Part shown: piece after piece, positions 27,237 through 37,855 of the stretch
Layout of the letters: each line of letters opens with the position of its first letter
Numbering within the stretch: position 1 is the stretch's first letter
Source: Parapristionchus giblindavisi
Taxonomy: Eukaryota; Nematoda; Chromadorea; Rhabditida; Diplogasteridae
Assembly: GCA_943737045.1 (NCBI GenBank)
Contig: CALSFV010000394.1
Coordinates: 62,001 to 126,000, forward strand
DNA: 64,000 nt
Reading direction: 5' to 3'
Notes under the pieces: generated by a model
Seen by the model: the letters and a program-made list of their open reading frames with translations, nothing else
Told to the model about the DNA's origin: nothing
The model's database searches: none
Position numbers and translations under genes: made by a program

Positions 27237-27646
27237 GGGGGGCGATCATTTCGCCAACGATCATTTCGCCAATAGATCATAAATCTTATAGGAGAAGGCC
27301 TATAGCAACAAAAGTTGTACCATTGTTATCGGTGGGGGTGTACGGTATTGTGCTACCGTAACCGTCGGGAATCGCAAACTGATTTTTTTGAATCGACCCA
27401 TGACCATGGTTGTTCATGGTTGAAAATTGCCGAAGTCGAAAAATTCATGATACTCCGAGACCAAATACTAGTTGCCATTATATCAATAGTGAGCCAACTT
27501 TTATCTTTCTGGATACCGTAACCCGAACTACCGTAATCAAACCGGGATTTACCTTGACTTTCACTATAATATTGCAGGGTACGGTAGCTAGATTACGGTA
27601 GTTCGGGTTACGGTATCCAGAAAGATAAAAAAAATGATCGCCCCCC
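27237..27646. mobile_element. 410-bp hAT-like nonautonomous element inside a coding exon
   Basis: Ends GGGGGGCGATCATTT and the exact inverse, flanked by GTTATCTA at 27229-27236 and 27647-27654. A second palindrome built on AACCCGAACTACCGTAATC lies in its right half. Removing one duplication and the element restores an open reading across ...IPCYL/IGKPRL..., so it landed in a former exon. Confidence 0.87.
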
Positions 27647-27980
27647 GTTATCTAATAGGAAAACCGCGTTTAGATAACATGATACAAAAATTGAAAATCG
27701 GTTGTCAAATGTTGTCACAGATTGCTTCACTTATTTTTCTTTTTGACGGTATGCATCTTTGTTGTCGAATAATGTGGTTATCTCTTCTATCTTGCCCCAT
27801 TAAATTATCATATATAACATTACATATGTGCATCAATTGATTACAGACAACAAGCCACACTGAAGAAGGAGAAGGAATAAACTAATGGATTTTACTATTT
27901 TGTTTCAAGGATTTACTTTTTACTATAGATATAGATCATACTTCGTTCGATGTTGTTGATCTACAAGTTCATTTTTTTCA

Positions 27981-28322
27981 AAACTACATGTTTTTGTTAG
28001 GAAGCATATCATTCAATTGTACATTATTTATTCAGGTTATATTATTTTCCAAAGTCTAGAAGATAGTATTGATTGTTATTGATTATTACTAATCAATAGG
28101 CTCCTTCCTTTTTTTTATTATTTCGTACCAAATTCTGATATACATGAGATTATAATTCGAAGTCGTTGATTTATTCTAAATGATCTATCTACTTTTGCTT
28201 ATTAATCTAGTGTATTTATGTACTATAGGCGAAACTACATGTTTTTGTTAGGAAGCATATCATTCAATTGTACATTATTTATTCAGGTTATATTATTTTC
28301 CAAAGTCTAGAAGATAGTATTG
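27981..28322. repeat. Pair of 91-bp direct repeats
   Basis: 27981-28072 and 28232-28322 are nearly identical, each starting AAACTACATGTTTTTGTTAG, separated by ~160 bp of AT-rich sequence. No LTR features or coding sequence between them. Confidence 0.8.
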
Positions 28323-28454
28323 ACCGTTATCTATGAACTCCGTTTATTTAGAAACGTACCATGGTTATTGTTGCTCTGTATTTGCATTGTTCTTTTGGAT
28401 AAATGCTTCGTGTGTTAAATTGTGTAAAAAAACTAAGAATACAAAGTTAATATA

Positions 28455-28682
28455 GAGGAGGAGGGGTAAAGGTGGACGGCGCACCCCGCGGGCTGGAAGG
28501 AAGGGTGTGCGCCGTGGTGTGGGAGATACGGCGTGCCCCACGGTATTTGCATCAAATCCCATGGGGCACGCCGTATCTCCCACACCACGGCGCACACCCT
28601 ATCTCCCAGACCGTGGGGTGCGCCGCGGGCTGCACCACGGTGTGGGACTGCGGCGCACCCCACGGACAAAAAATACCGGAGA
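28455..28682. repeat. Palindromic element E, copy 5
   Basis: Rich in GTGTGGGAGATACGGCG and CCCCACGG words with a palindromic centre and the AAAAAATACCGGAG right end. A short open stretch after it (28683-28810) is unrecognised. Confidence 0.75.
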
Positions 28683-28814
28683 TTGATAAAGCGCTGAAGA
28701 GGAAGTGGCTCTGGGTGCATAAGCTCGCCAATGACGAGTGCTCGAAGTGGAGCCAATCCGTGATCGAGTGGTTACCTAACGAACTCTTGATAAATGTGTT
28801 TCAAATGTAAAAAA

Positions 28815-31300
28815 TGATAAAGACTTGACAATTGTATAGACTTGATAAGATTATTTTAGTAATCAATTATAATGTGTATCATTTGTGATAGATGTTTCCT
28901 GTTTTAGAGATTGCGCAGCTAGCACGATTCCAGTTTCATCAATTAGTCATAAGTGTTGAAAATAAGGGTGACTCGATCGGAATCTTTCGGGTGTGTATAC
29001 ATTCTCTATTAAACAGAAAAACCATTCCTATGGAACCTGAGCTCCGTCCTATCTTTTATGTTACACAGTTAACATTTTTTTTATAAATTACTTTATAACA
29101 TTTTATTTATTTTATTTTTATAGTTTATTTACAATTTTTATTACAAGCAGTGTAACGATCGAGAGGAGTGGGTCAGCGTGAGTAAATAGGTGCTCCCCTC
29201 GAAAACCTGCAATTCTAATGGGCGAATCCGTAAAGTCTCGAAATTTTTGTTTATGCGGTGATAAAAATCCGTTTCAAACAAAGCGATTAGCGTGATCCCA
29301 CAGGATATCCGGTGGTTTTTTTAAAAATTTCAACCATTTTCCGATGGATTTTCACTGGCCTAACAGCGATCATGGGAAGCCAACTTCTTCGGTCATCTGC
29401 AAACTGCCTGCCGATCATCTTGGATTTCTGAAATCGAAGACGCGCATATGAAGATCAACGTCAGAGTTCTGGTACTGTCGGAAGTAAGAAGAGCTTTTTC
29501 CTCATGCACATCAGAGTCCTACTCTTCATACAAGTGTTTTAAACTCTAAACTGTAACTGTAAACAGCGATCTCCCACATGACTGTGTGTGCCTAGAATAG
29601 CTGGATATATCTTTACTTTGACCCGATGAATTCACGTACTGCACGTGCCTATTTAGTCATGAGGCGCTATGAGTGGACAGTAATTGGTTACTCGTCTGCA
29701 GAGAGACATTGAATACTGGCAATGAAGGAGGACACGTGTTCTACTAGGCCTTTTATTTATTTATTTATTTATTTATCATACATCGCGAAGATGTTTCAAC
29801 AAGTAAAAACGATATAAATGAAGAAGTTTTGCACAAGGAAATAGAATGGGGATAATAGACAATGGGAAAAGTAGGGAAGGTGAAGATGGTTGGGGAAGTC
29901 TCAATAACGTATTTTCTAGTGCCAAGATCAAAGATCAGCGTGGGATCAATGATGTAGGGTGGATGAGGCCCTAGCGGGAAGAGGACCTTTTCAAAGTATA
30001 ATATTATTTTTTTAAATAATTGATCTCCCGCACGCACAACTTTGCGTGCCTTGAAGAACGGGGTGTACCTTTACCTTTTTCCCTTTACTAGGCGAGACAG
30101 TCCGTTGGGAGTATTTTAGTGCCTTGCTATCAGGTGAGAGTGTATGATTGACGCTTACAACTTTGGTTCACTGATAACTGCGCGATAAGGGGAGGAAGTC
30201 AGTCGAGTATGTGGGTAGTAGAACGTTAGATATGTGGGCACCTCATATGACACTTTCAAGACACGCCGTGCTAATTTGAAACTATCCGCTCTGACAATGC
30301 TCTCTCGCTTTCTTTATCTTCGAGAGAGCGTTGTCTGAGCGGAGAGTAGAATTTGCTGCGGGAGATTTTCACGGTGTCATGAAAATTTGAATTTATACTA
30401 TTTTTGCTACGGAAAAAGAAAAAGAAAGAAGAAAAGAGCTGTTAAAGAAGGGGGCCCACGAGATTTGGGGTGCGCTATTGACAAGAAGAACGTGGGACAT
30501 AGGAAGCGACATTATGTTCTCTATTTGATTTAAGAGATTGAACGCGTAGAGCGTGTAGCTCAGTGGTTAGTAGTCAACGCTTGTAACCGCGACACGCGGG
30601 TTCGATTCCCGTTTGCAACTTTCTATATATATGTCCTTCAAATTCAAAAACTCGCGCCTTTCCCTGGGGGATCAATGAACTTTATGCTCGGATTACGACA
30701 TGCCGGGGCACCTAAAAATTTAGAGAAAATTGTTTTTGCGTACAGGAAGATGTGATCTATAGTTCTGCCTGACCAGTTTAGTGACAAGTGACAAGGGTGA
30801 CAAGTGACAAGGGTTATTTGTCGAATAGCTACGTTGCATATTTGCAAAATGCGGCCGGAGTTTCAAAAATGCTGTTAGACTTCGTAGTTTGCAAAATACG
30901 ATAAGTTTCCACAATCGAGGCATACCAAAGTTGATCATAGACATTATGACTATGAAACGCGAATCTGCCTTTAAATGGAGCGTAACCTCTCTCAATGGTT
31001 TCTTCGACGCGCAATGCTCTCTCGTTTTTAGAGAACATAGAAATAGTGTGCGCAATTAAGAGACCATTGAGAGAGGTAACGCTCCCTTTAAGCTTTAGTA
31101 GTTGTGGTAAATATAAGGATGTTCTTTCTTCAATCATTCTTCTTTCATCTCCTTATGATCATTTCTATTGACAAATACTAGAGAGGTCGTGGCCTATGGT
31201 GCCAGAGTGGAATTCGAGGGTACGGTAGCGATTATTGATTTTTATCCTTTTAGAAAATCAAGGAATCAGTGAAATGGTCATTTCTCTCTTTTGAATCTGT
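28815..31300. repeat. Dispersed segmental repeat unit R, copy 2
   Basis: Parallels 16150-18060, including hairpin G (~30270-30362) and palindrome H (~30965-31100). An extra segment at ~30420-30830 contains the tRNA-like sequence. Confidence 0.75.
30549..30620 (+). other. tRNA-like sequence, probably a tRNA-derived relic
   Basis: Contains an A-box-like TAGCTCAGTGG and a B-box GGTTCGATTCC at about the right spacing, and a plausible T arm. The acceptor and D stems do not pair, and a loop with GTA has only a three-pair stem, so I do not call a functional tRNA. Confidence 0.4.
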
Positions 31301-31500
31301 AATCAGATGAATTCGTGTTTCAGCACGGCTTGTTTTGGGCAATTAGCAATTACCATTGATCTCACTATATTTGACGACTTTTTTCTAAAATTCAATTGAC
31401 AAAGTATGCGTATAGTATGCGAAAATCCGTTTAGAATACTAATAATAGTTTTGCGTTTTTTTCTCGTGCTTTTGGTTGATGAATTCAATTCATCCTGTGG

Positions 31501-31635
31501 CCGTATGCATTAACAACGGGAAAACCGTTTTCCGGGAAAATGTGACGTCATTAGCGTAGGCGGAGTATTTTTATAAAACGCCTCCGCCTACGCTAATGAC
31601 GTCACATTTTCCCGGAAAACGGTTCTTGCATACGG
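31501..31635. mobile_element. Palindromic element F, copy 1
   Basis: 135 bp, near-perfect hairpin with ends CCGTATGCA and TGCATACGG. Arms contain AAAACCGTTTTCCGGGAAAA and TGACGTCATTAGCGTAGGCG. It interrupts the inverted GH47-intron copy. Other copies at 52169-52300 and 61641-61766. Confidence 0.88.
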
Positions 31636-31659
31636 ATCATTATGTAGTATTAATTCTAG

Positions 31660-31975
31660 TCGACTGCGAACTCCGTTTAATAGTAGCGTGTGACTCGAAT
31701 ACAACGGGCAAATGAGGTCAGATTCCCTGAAATGTTTAGATCGATTTAGTTTTCATTTCGAGGTGATTATTGATGGCAGGGCGCTTACATTGTGCAGGGA
31801 ACGAGTAAATAATAATAATAATAAATCTTATGTTCATGAAATAACAATGAAGCGCGTGGGATGAATGGTTGAATAGCAATACTGTAGCCAGTACTATGGT
31901 CTACTGTATCCTGTAATCTACCCTCAATATCGATTGATATATTCGTTTTGAGGATCAATAACATCAATATTCCTG
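31660..31975. repeat. Inverted copy of GH47 intron 6
   Basis: Reverse complement of ~198-615, with a much shorter TAA run. It lies just upstream of ClpX copy 2, as if duplicated with it. Confidence 0.8.
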
Positions 31976-32950
31976 GTTATATGTATAAGAAAAACAAGTG
32001 TGTTGTTAGAAGAGTGAGTTGTTTCCGCCATTTGTTTCCAGACAGTGAACATCTACTCAATGGGGTTGATCATCTTCAGTATTGTATTCCATTTTAAATA
32101 TTTTATCGTTAAATCATTTGTTGTTTAGGAAAACAACAACGGCGACATTTCGTCGCTCTCGTTCGGCAACAATGTACAGCAGCTCACAAACAGCCAGCAG
32201 CAAGCTCCGGGAGCTCCCGGAGCTCAATCATCTAGACCCTTCTTCCGAGCTCTACCGGACAAGGAGCCGCCACTCTGACTTGATAAGGTATTTTTAATGA
32301 TCAATTAAAATGCTTATTGTTGGTGAGATAGATTTTTCGGGTTTTAAAGATTGCGAAACCAGCACGATTCCAGTTTCATCAATAATTCATGACTTGATTC
32401 GAAAGTAACACTTGATTAGATCTTGTCGGTGTGGATGATAATACATTCTCTATCAAGCAGAAAAAAATCATTGCTATGGTATCTGAGCGCCGTCTTATCT
32501 TTTATGTTACACAGTTGACAGTTAAAAAAAATTATTCCAATTTATTTAGAATATCTGAAATAATCTTTACCGTAATTGAGCGTATAAAAATCACTCGTTA
32601 TATTTGTAGAAGAGACTATTTCTTGTTTTGTATAGTTCTGAAACTATGCAGATCTCTTTTATATATCACATAGCGCGCGGCGAAGGTCAGCCGGGTTACG
32701 GAGAGGCAGGGGAGAGACAATCGAGAGGCGGGGCGAGATCTATCCTAGCTCGATCAGACGATCTAGCTCGCTCAGACTTCCGTTCTTTATTGCGTAGTGT
32801 CATTTTCCTATGCAAGTACATTTTATACGCACAATACCCGGTGAATTCACGCACTGTATGCGTCTATTTAGTCACTGGGCGCTGTGAGGAGACCGATCGA
32901 TGTCGTTCATCTCTTACAAAAAATAAATACTATCAATGACGGGGGGAATA

Positions 32951-34804
32951 CAGTCGCGCCGGAAAGTCAGTGCCAACTTTTTGTTTTTGTTATATTTTGT
33001 GAACCAAGCGTGCTATCGGGCCGCTCTCGCGAGTTCTTATGGAAAATTTATCGGAGAATCCGACCCTGATATTGCGGACTCATGAAAATTTTTCATTGTT
33101 GCGTAATGATGACGCAATCGAAGTCCACTTTTTTGAAAAATCATAACTCCGAGGAAAAATTTTTTCCAGCCTACCGTTCTTCTATAAGTTTGAGATCTAC
33201 GCGTCGGCTACTCCGAAAAATTTTTTTAGGTTGCTGCGATTTTTTTCAGCCGCGGCGGCCTTGATGCAAAATGGCGGCTGCAAACTCATATCTCAGCTCC
33301 CGGACAAGCTAGAGACTCGTTCTTGGGCTCAAAATGATCCTTACGATGTCCCAAATACACTCTGATAAAGTGGTCTTGATCGGACCATAATTGCCTTGAG
33401 TACGCCAAAAAGTCACTTTTTCAGATGACCTCACTTTGAGGGCTTACAATTATGGGAGTGATTTTTCTAGAAATGTGGTTCTTGGGCTAAAATGTGCCAA
33501 AACCATCCCAGAAGTCATACTCATACTTTGGTGAAAGCAGCTTGCTTCCCATCTTCACGGCAAGCGTTATGCGAGAATGTACTAGTTACGACGCGCTCCT
33601 CAAGGGGAGAGGAGGGAGGGGAGAGGCGTGCGCTCGCACTGTGAGTGCGTGCGGGAAAGACTGATGTGGCACCGAGGGGTTGCAACATGGGTTCTCCCAA
33701 GCTTGTAGACGTATTATATGATGGTTTTGGCACATTTTAGCACAAGAACCGAAATTTTAGAAAAATCACTGTCATAATTGTATGCCCTCAAAGTGAGGTC
33801 ATCTGAAAAAAGTGACTTTTCGGTGTATTGAAAGCAATTGTGTTCCGATCAAGACCAAAATTTCAGGGTGTATTTGGGACATCATACGGATCATTTTGAT
33901 CCCACGAACGAGTCTCTAGCTTGTCTGGGAGCTGAGATATGAGCTTGCACTTTTTGGTGTCCTTTGAGGGCATGCACTTATGAGAATGATTTTTCTAAAA
34001 TTTTGGTTCTTGTGCTAAAATGTGCCAAAACCATCATATAATACGTCTACAAGCTTGGGAGAACCCATGTTGCAACCCCTCGGTGCCACATCAGTCTTTC
34101 CCGCACGCACTCACAGTGCGAGCGCACGCCTCTCCCCTCCCTCCCGTCCCATGGAGGTGCGCGTCGTAACTAGTACATTCTCGCATAACGCTTGCCGTGA
34201 AGATGGGAAGCAAGCTGCTTTCACCAAAGTATGAGGATGACTGCTGGGATGGTTTTGGCACATTTTAGCCCAAGAACCACATTTCTAGAAAAATCACTCC
34301 CATAATTGTAAGCCCTCAAAGTGAGGTCATCTGAAAAAGTGACTTTTTGGCGTACTCAAGGCAATTATGGTCCGATCAAGACCACTTTATCAGGGTGTAT
34401 TTGGGACATCGTAAGGATCATTTTGAGTCCAAGAACGAGTCTCTAGCTTGTCCGGGAGCTGAGATATGAGTTTGCAGCCGCCATTTTGCATCAAGGCAGC
34501 CGCGGCTGAAAAAAATCGCAGCAACCTAAAAAAATTTTTCGGAGTAGCCGACGCGTAGATCTCAAACTTATAGAAGAACGGTAGGCTGGAAAAAATTTTG
34601 CCTCGGAGTTATGATTTTTCAAAAAAGTGGACTTCGATTGCGTCATCATTACGCAACAATGAAAAATTTTCATGAGTCCGCAATATCAGGGTCGGATTCT
34701 CCGATAAATTTTCCATAAGAACTAGCGAGAGCGGCCCGATAGCACGCTTGGTTCACAAAATATAACAAAAACAAAAAGTTGGCACTGACTTTCCGGCGCG
34801 ACTG
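32951..34804. mobile_element. 1854-bp foldback element in the ClpX copy 2 intron
   Basis: Ends CAGTCGCGCCGGAAAGTCAG and the exact inverse. Arms of ~840 bp (32951-33794, 33962-34804) surround a ~167-bp spacer that is itself a third copy of an arm segment. Flanked by TA at 32949-32950 and 34805-34806. The parent intron has the empty site with one TA at 10531-10532. No transposase is encoded; long frames in the arms mirror each other. Confidence 0.92.
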
Positions 34805-35385
34805 TACGTGTATTACCAGGGTATACCGCCCGGTCAGAGTATTATTAGTGCCTTGCTATCAGGTGAGAGTGTATGATTGTATGATTGACCAGTGATGCAA
34901 ACAACTTTGGTTCAGTGATAACTGCGCGATAAGGGGAGGCCAGGTCGAGTTTATGGGTTGCCAGAGCGGAGAGTTTCAGATTAGCTAGGAGCTTTTCACA
35001 GTGTCATCAAAATTCGAAATTATTCTTTTTTTGCTACGAATTTACAAAAAGAGCTATTAAAAAGTGCTGGACAGTTATTGTAAATTTTGATGAGCGTCAT
35101 TAAAGCGCCGAAGAATTGAGGCATACCAAAGTTGATCGTATACATGATGACCATGAAACGAGAATCTGCCTTTAAAGGCATACCTCCAAGCTAATACTAC
35201 CCTCCGCTCTCTCGCTTTCGTTGTCTGCGAGAGAGCGTTGCCAGAGCGGAGAGATTCAAATTAGCTTGGGGTAAACCTTTAAACTTTAATATACGAACAA
35301 CAATTTTAATGGAATTGACGATATAGTGTGACTGACTTCCCATCCTATTGTTCTCTTGTCTAACCGGGCAAATCGTTGTATCTAT

Positions 35386-35560
35386 CAATTAATCAATATA
35401 TCGATTAGCTTAATCAATATATCGATTACTTTAATCAATATATCGATTACTTTTATCAATATATCGAGTATTTTAATCAATATATCGATTACTTTAATCA
35501 ATATATCGATTAATTTAATCAATATATCGATTACTTTAATCAATATATCGATTACTCCTA
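35386..35560. repeat. 21-bp minisatellite before ClpX copy 2 exon 7
   Basis: About eight units of the type TTTAATCAATATATCGATTAC, ending at the acceptor of exon 7. The parent intron has only about two such units (11365-11412). Confidence 0.88.
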
Positions 35561-37091
35561 TTACAGTCTAACATCATGTTGATTGGTCCGTCTGGAGTGG
35601 GCAAGACGTTCGTGACGCAGACGCTCGCACGTGTACTCGATGTGCCCATCGCCCTCTGCGACTGCACATCAATGACTCAGGTATACGGTAGTTTGGAGGA
35701 TACTGTAGGGATACAGTAATACTTGATCGATACCGTAAACTGCACCTTCCAGGCGGGATACGTGGGCGAGGACGTGGAAAGTGTCATCCAGAAGCTTGTG
35801 CAGGTGATAACTTAAACAAAAATTAATTATGTTACATTTTAAACTATTATTGTTATTTTTACTATTATATTGTTATTATTATATTTTACCATATCGTAAC
35901 AAACTACCGTAAGATGTAAAGTCGTTGCTAGACACTTCGTCGTTGCTATTCTTAATAAATTTCGAGTGGATTTTCTGATATTGATCTTTGAACTTTAATC
36001 TCTACAGGCAGCTGGTGGCAACGTGGAGCGCGCCCAGCAGGGCATCGTATTCCTTGATAAAATTGATAAGGTGCTTATTTATTTTACTTATTTTATTAAT
36101 TAATTTATTTATTTCGGTGTTATTCGTTTTCTTATTATTCTTATTTAAGAAAGCTTTTTTAGCAATTCAATACAACGGTGTACATATATCGATCAATATT
36201 TTGGAAAATCGATAATTCGAGCTAATCAATCAATACCGAATAAATCCCTATTATCAATAGTCCACTAAAATCAATCAATATTAATCAATCAATAATCAAC
36301 TCCAGATCGCCGCCTCACACGATGGTCACTCGCACGCGTACAGAGACGTGAGTGGAGAGTGCGTGCAGCACGCGTTGCTCAAACTCGTCGAGGGTACGGT
36401 AGTTTTGGGCAATTATTGATTTTTGCGTTATTGATTATACAGTAATTTCTAGTACTTAGTAAACATATGGCTAAATGACTGATAGATAATGGTTGCTGAA
36501 AGCGAATATTGTGTTCGTTATTATCGATTATTGATTGATTTCCATTGTAGGTACCGTAGTCAACGTGAAGAGCGGCCGCAAAGGAGTCGGCGCGCAGCAG
36601 GAGACTGTTCAGGTGGGGGAATATTGATTGACTTTTTTATGATTGTATTTTCTATTTTAAAATTGATTGCAAAACTAACAAAGATATTTTCATTTATCCA
36701 ACACTGTTCTCTATTAGTAGTTGTATTATTATTTTATTATCAGCATTGCATTTGATTACATTTGGATCGTCACATAATCAATAACACAACATAATAATAT
36801 AATAATAATAAATAAATAATTAACTTAATATTTCCGATGTCTCTCCAGGCACTGACATTCTCTTCGTGGCCTCGGGCGCCTTCACCGCCCTTGATAAGAT
36901 TGTCGGAACGAGACTCGATAAGAAAACACTCGGATTCGGTATGAACTGAGTTTTGCCTTGTTTTTATTTTATAATAGAGATTGACAGTACGATCGGACAT
37001 GGCCATTCCTTTGAGTCTATGATTAGCGGCTGAGACGGGAATCGTGTGGGTTCTGTCTTCACTCTAAACTTTAAAAAATAATATTTCCGAA

Positions 37092-37276
37092 CATAGGTCG
37101 AAAAGTACGTTATGAACAACCAAGCCTGACCGCATTTTGTTCCGAAAAATCGAAAAACCTGACCGTATATGGGAGTTTTTTTGGAATACCTGAGCGCATT
37201 TGAACCGAAAATTCCCGAAAATCTAAAAAAACCTGACCGCATTTTGAAACTGTGTAACGTAGCTATTCGACCTATG
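37092..37276. mobile_element. MITE-A copy in ClpX copy 2
   Basis: 185 bp with TTTCCGAA at 37084-37091 and 37277-37284. The parental intron (around 14095-14110) has the unoccupied sequence. Also present at 40747-40931 through the tandem duplication. Confidence 0.9.
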
Positions 37277-37362
37277 TTTCCGAAACTTGATTTTTTATGA
37301 TTGTCTGTTTATAAATGCTTTTTTTTGGTTTCGAGCTAGAATATCATAATTTCAAATGCTAG

Positions 37363-37413
<51 letters not shown>

Positions 37414-37664
37414 TAAATAAGTAAATGAATAAACAACTATTGAAGGCTCGACCTCGGGCACTCGTCGCATCTCCGTCGAGGACAAGGAGAGTGAAATTGC
37501 GAGGAAGAGGGATTCACTACTCGCCCAGGTACTTTGTTGTTGACTAAAATTAAGCTTCAAAAACTTTGTTTGTCGAATACTTGAATTGAAAATTTTTTAT
37601 TATTAGTTTATCTATTCTTTCCAAGATCAAAGTTCAGAATGGGATCCATGATGGTGGATGAGGC

Positions 37665-37855
37665 CATAGTTGGGCGTGTGAAAACGAATTATTTTTGCAC
37701 AGCCTTGCCTTCCGTTGCTGGTCCTTGCGCATGGCTTTGCCTCGCAAAAATTGGAAAATTTCCAGTCAAATCTACTAAGAAATGACCATGCGCATATCCT
37801 TGTCTTGCAAATCCCCGGTTTGTGCACAGCCTTTCCACCAGCGTGCCCACCTATG
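37665..37855. mobile_element. MITE-B copy in ClpX copy 2
   Basis: 191 bp, ends CATAGTTGGGC and GCCCACCTATG, flanked by GATGAGGC at 37657-37664 and 37856-37863. Confidence 0.9.

Larger units (their letters stand above)
23927..27880 (+). pseudogene. TNP2-like (CACTA/EnSpm) transposase-derived gene, multi-exon, disrupted
   Basis: Candidate exons 23927-24057, 24222-24333, 24677-24785, 25069-25147, about 25302-25376 and 25414-25572 join in phase as far as I can follow. Segments match my memory of animal TNP2-like proteins in order: CRYCGERVPSSTSICC (zinc ribbon), GLIVSFDAFPIYEHAR, ENTVLYALARGTGKMP, WKSKHGCNWCLVEGTG (the usual GCxxC knuckle) and FPCDELHLIGHGVGQNIL. It is called broken because frame changes are needed around 25740-26040 and two palindromic elements sit in it (27017-27127, 27237-27646). 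An expressed relic with unusual splicing is the alternative. Upstream exons and termini are not identified. Confidence 0.5.

Noticed and set aside
27981..28322. LTR pair of a small retroelement
   Set aside because: 91-bp direct repeats with no TG..CA ends, primer site or coding content.
28683..28810. Short open stretch ending LPNELLINVF, briefly like an F-box
   Set aside because: Too short, lacks the rest of the motif, and adjoins a palindromic element with no splice signals.
30549..30620. Functional tRNA gene
   Set aside because: Only the internal promoter boxes and T arm fit; the acceptor and D stems do not pair.
33521..34234. Two identical ~70-residue frames on opposite strands
   Set aside because: They are mirror copies in the arms of the 1.85 kb foldback, with no recognisable domain.
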